A stretch of DNA of 64,000 nt, taken from positions 114,822 to 178,821 of the forward strand of contig AUJT01000004.1 in assembly GCA_000424365.1 (NCBI GenBank). The letters are read 5' to 3'. Numbering within the stretch: the first letter of the stretch is position 1; each line of letters opens with the position of its first letter. Origin of the DNA: Lachnospiraceae bacterium NK4A144 (lineage in GTDB: Bacteria; Bacillota; Clostridia; Lachnospirales; Lachnospiraceae). Shown here in pieces: positions 45,901 through 53,959 of the stretch. Under the pieces are notes generated by a model. It searched no databases and was not told the DNA's origin. It saw only the letters and a list, made by a program, of their open reading frames with translations. A program made the position numbers and the translations under genes.

Positions 45901-48900
45901 CCATTCACACTGATCGTTGTAGCACTTTTCATCTCTTGAGTGATATACAAGGATCACATTGCCGTCTTTATCAGTAGTGAAGTTGTTGTGGCCGGGGCCA
46001 TATTCCTGATCGAGATCCTTTGTCTCAAGAACAGCCTTGGGAGCTTTCTTCCAGGAATCAGGATCAAGGAGATTCTTTCCCTTGGTAGTTGTGAGCATAC
46101 CCATGCAATACTCAGGTCCTGTTGTAGATCCTGAGAATGTGAGGAAGATCTTGTCATCCTTCATAAGGACACCCGGGCCCTCATCGATTCTCTGATTTCC
46201 ATTTACTTCCCAGCTGTATTCAGGCTCTGTAAGGATAACCGGATCTGATGCAAGCTTTGAAGGATCCTTAGAATCAAGCTCTGCGATCTTCAGGATAGAA
46301 TCACTTCCACTATTAGGCTTATAAGCCCATACTACATAATCAATTCCTTCTACATTGAAGGTTGTCATATCGAGTGAGAATGCATCGAAAGAATCCTTGT
46401 AACTTCCGTCTGCATTTGTCATACGAACAGGCTTTGTCCATGATTCAGGATTCAGCATATCGTCCTCGTTGGTGCACTTTGTAATGTAAGGACGGATAGA
46501 CCATACATTGCCCTTCTCAGACTGTCCTGCGAAGAACATGTACCAGCTTCCGTTTACCTTATGAAGCTCAGGTGCCCAGATGTGATGGCTGAGCTCACCG
46601 TTTCCTGATGCCTTCCAGATGATATTGTCTTCTGCATCTGCAAGTCCCTCAAGAGTCTTGCTCTTTCTAAGTGCAAGACGGTCATAACCATGTTCAACAT
46701 CATGATATGCAGGCCATGAAGCTGTGAAGTAGTAATATCCATCCTTCTCGTTATAAACGATGTACGGATCTGCTCTCTGCGCAATGATAGGATTTCCAAA
46801 GTAAGAAAGCTTACCGGTAAGCTTATGAGTTCCTACACCAAGCTTAGCTGTATCTGTTACTTTATTACCTTCTTCATCATACCAGACAACCTTTGCATCT
46901 GTTTTCTTGCTGCCGTCAGAGAAAGTGATCTCTGCCTTTGTATCAAGCTTAACAGACTCACCTGTTTTTACTGTGAGATCTTTGATCTCGCCAACCTTTA
47001 CATTTGTTGCTTTTACATCAGATGTCGGAGCTACATACTTCTCTTCTTCTCCGCTCTCCGGAACGCTCTCCTTGCTTTCCTTGTAGAGTTTCTCTACCTC
47101 TGCATCTGTAAGCGCACCCTGATAGATGCGTACGCCATGTACTCCGCCCTTATAGAGTTTGTCACCTCTGTAGCCGCTCTTACCGATATATGCTGCAAGA
47201 TCCTCACCGAATCCTGTTACAGTCATATCATCAGTCTTCTCACTGCATACTTTCTTACCGTCATAGTATCCCGTGATACTGTTAGAAGAGATAACTGTTG
47301 TATAAAGATGCCAGTTATTATCAGTTTTTGTGTCAGATACTCCTGTCTCTGTTGTCCATGGTGATCCAGCGTTTCTTGACTTGGACATTACAGACTTAAA
47401 GAATCCGCTCGGGTTGCAGGGATTCAGGATATGATAGAGTCCCGGCTGACCGCTGCTGTTCCACTTGCTTGAGTCCTCACCCATGTACATTGCTGCATAG
47501 TCACCGCTGCCTGTATCATTCTTGAGCCAGAGTGACATTGTGAGGAAGTCCTGTCCTACAAACAGTTCCTTCGGAAGTTCGATATACGCATTCTCATTTG
47601 CATTTCCGCCGGGCAGATACAGAGCACCATTCTTGATTTTTGCGCCCTTGCCCTTTATCACAGCGTTTAAGCCATCCTCTGCCGTATTCTTGATCTCTGT
47701 GCCGCTTGCAAGCTCTGTAAGTGCATCTGTATCATATTCTGCTACGAGCTTGGTAGGCTCTGTCTGTTCTTCGCTTTCCTTCGGAAGTGTGCGTCCGTAC
47801 TTTTCACCAAGTGCGTTGTACTCATCCTCTGTGATCTGGATTACAGTACCATGACGCATTTTTGATGCAAATGAATATTCTGTAGAATTATATCTCTTGA
47901 ATTCACCGCTTGCGAGACTGTCTGTATAGGACGGATAGTATCCGATACCGCCATAGTTATCAAGGAGCAGGCACCACTTATGATCCTTATCAGCATCATC
48001 ATCATTGAAACGGAACATTGTACCGCCCTCAACATGAGCCTGATTATTAAGGAACTTTGACTTCAATCTTGTCCAGGGACCGTAGAGAGAATCAGCTTTC
48101 TCGATCATCTCGAACTTGCCGCCCGTAGGATCTCCCTCATCAATGATTCCATTGTCGCCTGCCTCTACCTTAGACATTCTGTAGAATACAGTCTTTCCAT
48201 TCTCATCCTTCTCAGAATTAATGGTAGTATCAATGATATCTGTTACTTCACCATTCTTATTCTTAAGTTCGATCCATTCCTTTGTCTCTGAGAAATTGTA
48301 GAAATCACGGGTTGTGCTGTAGTAAATATGATGACGTCCGTTTACATGTGAAGCCCAGAATACAAAGTATTCGCCTCTTTCCTCATCATAGAAAGCTTCC
48401 GGAGCCCATGTACATCCTGCATCATCTATTGAAACTCTTACATGACGCTGATTTGTCCAGTTTACGAGATCAGTAGACTCGAATACCTCGATGTACTTGC
48501 TTCCGCTGTCTACAGCTCGTCCCCAGTTTCCGTTTCCATGGATCTTTAAGTCGGTTGCGATGATGTAGAATTTATCGCCCTCAGGAGAACGGATGATGAA
48601 AGGATCTCTAAGTCCCTTTTCACCATATTTTGACTCGAAAACGGGCTTGCCATTATTAAGAGCATTCCAGTGAAGACCGTCTTCACTGTCATCGAAATAA
48701 ATCTGCTCTCCATCTGATAAGCCTTCTCCCTTGAAGTTTGCGAAAAGATAGTGTGTGGTCTTTTTCTTTTCAGCAGCCTTCCTTACAGTAACCTCGATTT
48801 CCTTTGTTTCTGTTACTTCACCATAGGTAACTGTTGCAGTGAGCTTTACATTTGTGTCCTTATCCTGACGGTTTACGACACCAGCCTTTTTCTCACCTTT

Positions 48901-50016
48901 ATCCTTATCAGAGATCACTTCCGCATCAGAGGACTTCCATGTGATCTTTGAGCCCTTTTCTCCTGTCTCTGCGAGATAGATGTTTCCGCGGATATCATCT
49001 GCATTCGGAATCTCAAGTGCCTTCACATCAGCTGCTACGCGCTCTTCATCCGAAAGATTATTTTCTCTTTCCTCTTTTTCCTTAAGTGCTTTCTGAGTCT
49101 CATCAAGCTCAGCCTTTTCCTTTGCATAAAGATCAGCGATCTTTTCCTCAGAAAGTGCTCCTGAATATACTTTATAGTTATCCAGTGTCGCATTTAAGAA
49201 CTCACCGTCATCCCAGTTTGCCTTACCGATCTGGAAAATACCGTCGTCTCCTCCGATACTCTTTGAAAGCTCCGGCTGATCATTAAGTGTATCCTTAAGC
49301 ACACCGTTCACATAAAGCTTTGATGTGTCTTTGCTTTCTGTGATAGTAACCATCTTCCATCCGGAATAATCATCTTCCGATTTGATAGTAGGCTTTCTGC
49401 CGTTATCATTATTCCATCTCTGTACTTCGATACTCTTCTTTGTATCGATGACAGCGAGATATTTTTCGTGAGGGTATGATGGCTTTGCATTTTCTTTTGC
49501 TGCTGCGTAGAATGTCCAGCCCTGTTTTGCATCAGCTGTATTCTCTGCTTTTACCCAGTAATTAACGGATAATTCATCCTTACCGCTAAGTACATTCTTT
49601 CCATCTTCGCCCTTTACATCGAGCCACTGTTTCTCATTTACATCAAGCTTCAGTGCTTTTCCGCTTACGGCATCTTCTGTGAGTTCATAACCATTCTGCG
49701 GTTTTGCTACTGCACCTGCACCCTTGAAGCCATCTTCATCATCAAAGTTAAATTCTGCTATAACAGAACTGCTATCCTCTGATGTTTCTTCAGTTGTTTT
49801 TTCCTCCTTGGTTTCCTCTGCTGCTTCAGTTGAGGCTTCGGTAGAAGCCGACTCTCCCTTGTCCTCTTCTGCCTTGATTTCTTCTGCAGAATCGGACTCT
49901 CCTGACTTCTTTTCCGACGCCAGTACATCAGTTGCACCGACTGCGGTTCCCAGCGGTGACGCTGTCATCGCTGCCGACAGAAGCAGGACCATCAGTTTCT
50001 TTGTCCTTTTTCCCAT
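43000..50016 (-). CDS. Giant secreted multidomain arabinan-active protein with three GH43 modules
   Basis: This 2338-residue protein has a signal peptide (MGKRTKKLMVLLLSAAMTAS), an acidic S/T/E-rich region (35-80), then LamG-like 1 (82-302), a Big-like domain (335-409), GH43 (422-742, GEKGLRDPFIIRSPEGDKFY), LamG-like 2 (755-979), Big-like (1002-1065), a second GH43 of another subfamily (1067-1405, GNPIIAQRADPYIVYNEKDG), Big-like (1429-1512), a third GH43 (1525-1842), LamG-like 3 (1859-2072), a proline-rich linker (PTPDNPTPENPTPENP) and C-terminal Ig-like wall- or sugar-binding repeats (2112-2338). GH43 enzymes cut arabinan, arabinoxylan and related side chains. Modules one and three are close copies, from internal duplication. 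The ATG at 50016 has GGAGG seven nucleotides upstream. No LPXTG sorting signal is seen. Confidence 0.9.
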   Translation of the reverse strand: MGKRTKKLMVLLLSAAMTASPLGTAVGATDVLASEKKSGESDSAEEIKAEEDKGESASTEASTEAAEETKEEKTTEETSEDSSSVIAEFNFDDEDGFKGAGAVAKPQNGYELTEDAVSGKALKLDVNEKQWLDVKGEDGKNVLSGKDELSVNYWVKAENTADAKQGWTFYAAAKENAKPSYPHEKYLAVIDTKKSIEVQRWNNDNGRKPTIKSEDDYSGWKMVTITESKDTSKLYVNGVLKDTLNDQPELSKSIGGDDGIFQIGKANWDDGEFLNATLDNYKVYSGALSEEKIADLYAKEKAELDETQKALKEKEERENNLSDEERVAADVKALEIPNADDIRGNIYLAETGEKGSKITWKSSDAEVISDKDKGEKKAGVVNRQDKDTNVKLTATVTYGEVTETKEIEVTVRKAAEKKKTTHYLFANFKGEGLSDGEQIYFDDSEDGLHWNALNNGKPVFESKYGEKGLRDPFIIRSPEGDKFYIIATDLKIHGNGNWGRAVDSGSKYIEVFESTDLVNWTNQRHVRVSIDDAGCTWAPEAFYDEERGEYFVFWASHVNGRHHIYYSTTRDFYNFSETKEWIELKNKNGEVTDIIDTTINSEKDENGKTVFYRMSKVEAGDNGIIDEGDPTGGKFEMIEKADSLYGPWTRLKSKFLNNQAHVEGGTMFRFNDDDADKDHKWCLLLDNYGGIGYYPSYTDSLASGEFKRYNSTEYSFASKMRHGTVIQITEDEYNALGEKYGRTLPKESEEQTEPTKLVAEYDTDALTELASGTEIKNTAEDGLNAVIKGKGAKIKNGALYLPGGNANENAYIELPKELFVGQDFLTMSLWLKNDTGSGDYAAMYMGEDSSKWNSSGQPGLYHILNPCNPSGFFKSVMSKSRNAGSPWTTETGVSDTKTDNNWHLYTTVISSNSITGYYDGKKVCSEKTDDMTVTGFGEDLAAYIGKSGYRGDKLYKGGVHGVRIYQGALTDAEVEKLYKESKESVPESGEEEKYVAPTSDVKATNVKVGEIKDLTVKTGESVKLDTKAEITFSDGSKKTDAKVVWYDEEGNKVTDTAKLGVGTHKLTGKLSYFGNPIIAQRADPYIVYNEKDGYYYFTASWPAYHDVEHGYDRLALRKSKTLEGLADAEDNIIWKASGNGELSHHIWAPELHKVNGSWYMFFAGQSEKGNVWSIRPYITKCTNEDDMLNPESWTKPVRMTNADGSYKDSFDAFSLDMTTFNVEGIDYVVWAYKPNSGSDSILKIAELDSKDPSKLASDPVILTEPEYSWEVNGNQRIDEGPGVLMKDDKIFLTFSGSTTGPEYCMGMLTTTKGKNLLDPDSWKKAPKAVLETKDLDQEYGPGHNNFTTDKDGNVILVYHSRDEKCYNDQCEWANVQPLYDPCRNANLAYVRWSKDGRPVFNNTEAKETAGLSNDQKTYSMTVTVGTNEDRVKADADALEIVDEKNIRGNIYLPETGKNGSKITWKSGNTSVVTDKAEGKIAAGKVTRKDKDTEVKLTATVTYGDVSETREFTVVVKAAPAEKVTSDYIFAHFTGSESNPQEEQIYFSDSKDGYNWTALNDGLPVITSTLGEKGLRDPFIIRSADGDRFYLLATDLSINLNGGSDKWNRAATRGSKSLMIWESDDLVNWSDQRMIRVATDDSGCAWAPEAAYNEETGEYYVYWSSDVKGIKHVYYAKTRDFVNFTEPEIWISKKNKDGKDISTIDTSVCPVKENGKTVYFRLTKVESTGSTDLRMEDTDPAKGTYEFLEKAESLDGPWTRIHSDFLTKNTGVEGGTIFKLNGEDKWVLLLDKYSTGAGYYPAVTSDLNSGEFTKLDDYSFPATMRHGTAMPITAEEYAAIEKKWPAEKENENPDTTLNEAAIAHFSFDDDENGFAGKGAVAESNNGYELTEGHDGKALTLNSGKEQWLNLTKKDGSSLLTGEEEITINYWSKTKKDGTTKWSFYAAPDTKAQNSNQEKYLGVIDPLRTNYLVVERYNNNGGRPSNAQTASQKNDEWKMVTVVESNHTSKLYINGKQVSSVGSIYDLKDIFGDNGIVQIGKANWGSGEYFTGSLDEFTIFNRTLNTKEIAQLYNGEVEFTDTTPDDPTPTPDNPTPENPTPENPNGSESQNKAPKVLTGKVLDENSDNVVLVKSKGYKIQPSFKVKKYVLDKAEKKIMKVSKSGKITIKKTGTVTLEIIGKNGENKELTIYVECPALKKTTVTSTKSFNVSELLTGTTYAVPTSFASSKKDVAEISESGVITVKKSGSTKITVKFGDTVVHTTLKVKLPSLSASKKTIKKGAVTQLKVKNAKSDVKWSSSDTSVATVDADGNVFGVSAGKVEITAYVDGAKIGSCKVTVK

Positions 50017-50099
50017 AAAAAGACCTCCCATAAGATTACAATCCGTACTTACCTCTTTGCGTGGTTTTCTCCCTCAAACAGACAAATTTTAAGCCTGGT

Positions 50100-50119
50100 A
50101 TGTACGAATCTTAAGACAA
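50100..50119 (-). promoter_or_regulatory. Bipartite upstream motif of the GH43 gene (shared with the pectinesterase gene)
   Basis: On the minus strand TTGTCTTAA, five bases, then GTACAT lie about 84 nt upstream of the start. The same arrangement occurs about 70 nt upstream of the pectinesterase. It overlaps a TTAAGA-TTG-TCTTAA inverted repeat (50111-50125), and a weak promoter (TTGTTC at 50142-50147, TAAGAT at 50119-50124, 17 nt apart) runs into it, as an operator would be placed. The rest of 50125-50370 is AT-rich, with nothing else clear. Confidence 0.45.
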
Positions 50120-50372
50120 TCTTAACAAATCCTTTTATGCAGAACAATGTATCAAGGGTAATCTTGTTTATATTTTTATGCAAAAATAAGCGCTCTATGC
50201 ACAACTAATTAAGTTAATGCATACAACGCTTAAAATTTTTAGTATTTTTAAACAATACCAATTATTTTTATAAGTAAGTCATTTCATCATTTAACACAAC
50301 ACATCTATACAAATATATAAACCATCCCCAAACAGGTATGTAACAGATTTACATTTTTTTGTACATGTTTTT

Positions 50373-50813
50373 TTATCTGCCTCTTCTTCCTCTACCGAGA
50401 AAGAACATTTTTGAGCCGGTTCCCATTTCTTTTTCTTTCTCCGCTTCTTTTTGAGCCTGTTCTGTATAATCGCGAGCCGTACCCGCTTCTTTTGCAAATC
50501 TGTATTTACAGTCTGCGCAAAATCTTCCTGATGTGAGAGGTTTTCCGCAATGATCGCACGTTAATCCCGTACCGGTTATTTCTACAAACTGAAGTCGTTC
50601 TTCCCTTAGCCACCTTCTTATCCTGTCAGGGGTAACTTCACAGGTTTCTGCCGTTATATAGAGCGTGGCTCCGGGATAGTCATACAGAAAGTCTTTTACT
50701 CTCTGAAAGGCACGATCTTCTATTTTTTTACAGTCCGGGCAGATCCGATCTCCAAATCCCGGATATTGAAACAGGTGTCCGCATTCTTTACAATTTTTGA
50801 GAGAGACGTCCAT
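50373..50813 (-). CDS. YvyF-like zinc-ribbon protein, second copy
   Basis: This 146-residue protein is a paralogue of the one at 25118-25528. It has CKECGHLFQYPGFGDRICPDC and CDHCGKPLTSGRFCADC zinc knuckles around a helix-turn-helix (RIRRWLREERLQFVE). The C-terminus is a glutamate/lysine-rich stretch ending in GRGRRGR. AGGAG precedes its ATG. The gene stands alone between repeat-rich DNA and the GH43 gene; GCCGATAC, a good match to a sigma-D -10 box, lies at 50860-50867. Likely DNA-binding, linked to motility by family; role not known. Confidence 0.78.
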   Translation of the reverse strand: MDVSLKNCKECGHLFQYPGFGDRICPDCKKIEDRAFQRVKDFLYDYPGATLYITAETCEVTPDRIRRWLREERLQFVEITGTGLTCDHCGKPLTSGRFCADCKYRFAKEAGTARDYTEQAQKEAEKEKEMGTGSKMFFLGRGRRGR

Positions 50814-50910
50814 GGCTTCTCCTATCTGTACAAAGGTACAAAGATTGTTTTCACCTTTTGTATCGGCTTGATGCAGGAGCGATCGTACATTGTGTTTTGT
50901 ATAAAATTTG

Positions 50911-50947
50911 GTGCGTGGCTTGAAGGTACGTGGCTTGAAGGTACGTG
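50911..50947. repeat. Short tandem repeat, 15-bp unit
   Basis: About 2.5 copies of a 15-bp unit (GTGCGTGGCTTGAAG, GTACGTGGCTTGAAG, then GTACGTG) precede repeat B3. Too few copies and no spacer variation for a CRISPR. It could arise by slippage. Confidence 0.75.
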
Positions 50948-50990
50948 AATCTTTGAATAGTATATCCCGTCACGGCTCGGTAGTACGTGC

Positions 50991-51177
50991 CAGCGGTATA
51001 AGTATCTCCTTCCGCGCTCGGACAGACACTAAGCTCACGCACTGTTCTCATAAACTCGGAAAAATCTGCGAAACTCGATGCTTACGCATCTCAAACAGTT
51101 CGCAGATTTTTCCTATTCGCCCAGTGTGTTCACTAAGTGCTGCCGGCTGATTGCTCCAGGAGATATTTATACCGCTG
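50991..51177 (+). repeat. Family B covarying hairpin element, copy B3
   Basis: Outer arms CAGCGGTATAAGTATCTCC (50991-51009) and its complement (51159-51177) match at 18 of 19 positions. The inner main stem is GGAAAAATCTGCGAA / TTCGCAGATTTTTCC (perfect, 15 bp), enclosing AACTC, apical stem GATGC/GCATC and TCAAACAG. Flanks GACACTAAGCTCACGCACTG and TTCACTAAGTGCTGCCGGC match B1. Stems have wholly different sequences from B1, but all pair. Confidence 0.82.
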
Positions 51178-51244
51178 ACACTTAGGTATCTGCACTCCAC
51201 AGTAATGTACTAAATTCCACGCTTCTAACGTGATTGAAACGTAA

Positions 51245-51437
51245 GTGCAGGGCATATATTTCTCTCTTGCAGCAATCAGCCGGCATCACTTAGTGAATGA
51301 GTTGACCGATTAGGTAATTTATGCGAACTGTTTGAGTCGCAACGCGACGAGTTTCGCAGAAATTACCGTTCTTATGAGGGCAACACATGAGCTTAGTGAT
51401 GTCCGAGCGCGGAAAGAGAGAAATATATGCCCTGCAC
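51245..51437 (-). repeat. Family B covarying hairpin element, copy B4
   Basis: Outer arms (51245-51268 and 51414-51437) are perfect 24-nt complements, starting GTGCAGGGCATATATT. Read on the minus strand the inner main stem is GGTAATTTCTGCGAA / TTCGCATAAATTACC (one mismatch), with AACTC, apical stem GTCGC/GCGAC and TCAAACAG. It faces B3 in inverted orientation with 67 bp between; I see no clear promoter in that spacer. It lies 16 nt beyond the terminator of the formyltransferase gene. Confidence 0.82.
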
Positions 51438-51452
51438 GTCCCAACATAAAAA

Positions 51453-51476
51453 GAGCAGTGCATGATCACACTGCTC
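51453..51476 (-). terminator. Terminator overlapping the end of the formyltransferase gene
   Basis: On the minus strand GAGCAGTG / CACTGCTC (8 bp, 8-nt loop) is followed by TTTTTATG. The stem includes the last codons and the stop codon of the gene. Confidence 0.8.
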
Positions 51477-52302
51477 CTTCGAGACTTAGATAAAATGTAT
51501 AGCCATCTTTACTGATCACGTATTCACCTTCTGCTGCTTCAAATTTCTCGTTGTCTTTAAGGATCCTATACGCACTGATACGTCGCTCCAATCCGTCAAT
51601 GATAACCCGGGGCTTTCCCATCACTTCCAAAAGATCATAATCCATTGCACGAAGAAAACGTGAAATATGAGCACCGTCCCACTCCGGATGCAGCAAGCCG
51701 TCTGCCGGTACGTCCTTTGCGTAACGGATCATACGATCTTCACTGATCGACTGCTTTGTACCATTTCGTTCGGGAATAGACGTAACCGGCAAAAGTTCTT
51801 TTAATGCACCGACTGCTTCTTTGTTAAGGAGTTTTAAGAGTTTTAATGAAGTAGTTTCTTCTGTGACCGGTACAGATTTTTGTATAAGTATATTTCCACT
51901 GTCTGTCCCTGCGTCTATCCTGTGCCAGGTTATACCCGCCACAGTGTCTCCATCGTAGATCGTCCATGCCTCAGCATTTCTGCCCGGATGTGCCGGAAGC
52001 AGAGCGTGATGGAGATTCACCATAACAAAATTGTCTTTAGCCACTATATCTGCCGGGATCAGATAAGGATTATTCACCGAAAACAATATAGAGTATTCTT
52101 TTTCTTCACGTAAAATCTCAAATAATTTCTGTTTGTTTCCGGTTTCTGCACTATATTTTTCAGCTCTCCGAAGATCAGACGGGGTATGACCTGTTTCCAG
52201 TATCTTCATCGAAAGCTCCGGGGAATCTTTCTTTATAAGATTCACACACTGGTACATAAGTCCCGATGAACCAATGAAATAGATCTTTTTAAGCACATTC
52301 AT
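51466..52302 (-). CDS. Formyltransferase-fold protein (methionyl-tRNA formyltransferase-like)
   Basis: This 278-residue protein has the formyl_trans_N fold: MVNLHHALLPAHPGRNAEAWTIYDGDTVAGITWHRIDAGTDSGNIL. The catalytic N-H-D set of the family appears as N in VNLHHALLP, H in TWHRID and D in AGTDSGN. The C-terminal 100 residues are not the usual OB tRNA-binding domain. The start at 52302 overlaps the adenylation gene by 14 nt. It probably formylates (from 10-formyl-THF) an amino group on the product or intermediate of the adenylation enzyme. That is inference; an ordinary Fmt role is unlikely from context. Confidence 0.75.
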   Translation of the reverse strand: MNVLKKIYFIGSSGLMYQCVNLIKKDSPELSMKILETGHTPSDLRRAEKYSAETGNKQKLFEILREEKEYSILFSVNNPYLIPADIVAKDNFVMVNLHHALLPAHPGRNAEAWTIYDGDTVAGITWHRIDAGTDSGNILIQKSVPVTEETTSLKLLKLLNKEAVGALKELLPVTSIPERNGTKQSISEDRMIRYAKDVPADGLLHPEWDGAHISRFLRAMDYDLLEVMGKPRVIIDGLERRISAYRILKDNEKFEAAEGEYVISKDGYTFYLSLEGAV

Positions 52303-53830
52303 TTCCACTGTCCTCATCATGTACTGCCATTTCAAGAAGTGCTTTTCTGTCAATCTTACCGTGTGCTGTCAGCGGCAGTTTTGTATAAAAAAGATATTTC
52401 TGCGGAAACATGTACTTTGGAACCTTAGCCGAAAGTACTTTTATGATCTCATCACGGCCTTCCTGTCCTTCATAACAGCAGATTATCTTCTCATTTTCCT
52501 GATCATATACACAGCAGCATCTTTCAACATTTGGTGCCGCATTTATGTTCCGTTCTATTTCCTGAAGCTCTATTCTGTGACCGAAGTGCTTTATCTGAAA
52601 ATCTTTTCTGGCAACATAACAAAGCTCACCATTCTTATCATATCTCGCTAGATCTCCTGTCTTGTAGATCCTGTTTCCGAATCCTGTAAGGAACGGATTT
52701 TGAGGAAATGCTTCTGCGGTTTTTTCAGACATATTCCAATATCCAAGGGCAAGTCCTGTTCCTTCTACACAAAGTTCACCGGCTGCATTCGGCTTTTTTA
52801 TCTTTTTTCCTTCTTCATCCATAAGAAATACTCTGGTATTTCGGAATGCTTTTCCAATAGGAATTATCTCATCATCCGCAAAACGCCTCTTTACCTCGTA
52901 ATAGGTGCAATTACAGGTTATTTCTGTCGGACCATACAGATTTACAAAACGGGCAAAAGGAAAATGCTCCTGCCAATAAGTAAGCGTATGAACAGGCATC
53001 ACTTCTCCGGAAAACATAAGGTAGCGCAGCTTTATCTGATTTTCTGCCTTTTCACCATTAAATACGTCAAATCTCGACATGATATTCGCAGCGGATACTG
53101 CCCAAATAAGCGTATTTATCCCTCTTTCAGACAAATATCTTGCCATCATTCCGGGCATGGCAAACATTTTCTTCGGGATGATGTGTACCGTTCCACCAAC
53201 TGCAAGGGAATTGTAGATATCTTTTACAGATACGTCAAAGTCAAACGGAGCCTGATTGCCAAATACACAGTCTTCATCGAAATCGAAAGCATCCTTAAAG
53301 GCATCTGTCAGGTCTAATACCGATTTATGAGAAATAAGAACTCCCTTTGGTACACCGGTTGATCCGGAGGTAAAAATAGTATAAAGAGGATCGGTGTCAA
53401 TAGCATCTTCACGGATCTCAGACAAAATTTCTGCTTCCGGTTCAGAGTTTTCCAGGATTTCTGATATGCGTACCGCGCCCTCAATATCTTTTCCTCTTTT
53501 ACGTGCATCTATGACACACACAGGGTTAAGGCTGTTTATGATATTGTTTCTTCTGTCTTCCGGAAAATCCGGTCCGATAGATGCATAAAAATTTCCACTG
53601 TACAGGATTCCAAAAAATGCGATAAGGGTCTCAACATTTCTATCGATAAGAACCGCTGCCGCGCGGTTCCTCTCCCCGAGAGACCTGTTTTTCGTGATCC
53701 ATGTTCCAACTTTCTTTGCCTCAGATACAAGCTCTGTGTATGTAAGACTTCTCTTTTCATCTGAGATAGCGATCTTTTCCGGATATTTGTATGCTGATTC
53801 TTCTAATAAACACAATACGCTTTCCCGCAT
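52289..53830 (-). CDS. Orphan amino-acid adenylation enzyme (NRPS/DltA-like)
   Basis: This 513-residue ANL-superfamily ligase has the A3 loop YTIFTSGSTGVPKGVLISHKS, A4 APFDFDVSVKDIYNS, A5 FVNLYGPTEITC, A7 YKTGDLARYD, A8 FQIKHFGHRIELQEIE and A10 LTAHGKIDRKAL. It activates an amino or hydroxy acid as acyl-AMP and normally loads a carrier protein. No carrier, condensation or DltB/C/D genes are in the window. The position of Asp in A4 (FDFD) suggests an alpha-amino acid substrate. It has its own promoter (53896-53923) and is co-transcribed with the formyltransferase. Confidence 0.87.
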   Translation of the reverse strand: MRESVLCLLEESAYKYPEKIAISDEKRSLTYTELVSEAKKVGTWITKNRSLGERNRAAAVLIDRNVETLIAFFGILYSGNFYASIGPDFPEDRRNNIINSLNPVCVIDARKRGKDIEGAVRISEILENSEPEAEILSEIREDAIDTDPLYTIFTSGSTGVPKGVLISHKSVLDLTDAFKDAFDFDEDCVFGNQAPFDFDVSVKDIYNSLAVGGTVHIIPKKMFAMPGMMARYLSERGINTLIWAVSAANIMSRFDVFNGEKAENQIKLRYLMFSGEVMPVHTLTYWQEHFPFARFVNLYGPTEITCNCTYYEVKRRFADDEIIPIGKAFRNTRVFLMDEEGKKIKKPNAAGELCVEGTGLALGYWNMSEKTAEAFPQNPFLTGFGNRIYKTGDLARYDKNGELCYVARKDFQIKHFGHRIELQEIERNINAAPNVERCCCVYDQENEKIICCYEGQEGRDEIIKVLSAKVPKYMFPQKYLFYTKLPLTAHGKIDRKALLEMAVHDEDSGNECA

Positions 53831-53895
53831 GTCGGCTCTCCTGATATATAAGTTTTTATTTATGTTATTATAATCATTAGTTGATACTTAATTCT

Positions 53896-53923
53896 ATGAT
53901 ACTCATATTACAGGATTCGTCAA
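53896..53923 (-). promoter_or_regulatory. Sigma-A promoter of the adenylation-formyltransferase pair
   Basis: On the minus strand TTGACG (-35) and TATCAT (-10) are 16 nt apart, about 65 nt upstream of the start. Repeat A2 begins 36 nt further upstream. Confidence 0.7.
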
Positions 53924-53959
53924 CCCGAACAAATAATCCGACTTTTAAGATTCTCCGTT

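Noticed and set aside
50911..50947. Possible CRISPR-like array
   Set aside because: Only two and a half 15-bp units directly joined, with no spacers and no cas genes.
51181..51244. Promoter between B3 and B4
   Set aside because: Neither strand has hexamers with proper spacing; the analogy with the B1/B2 spacer is not supported here.
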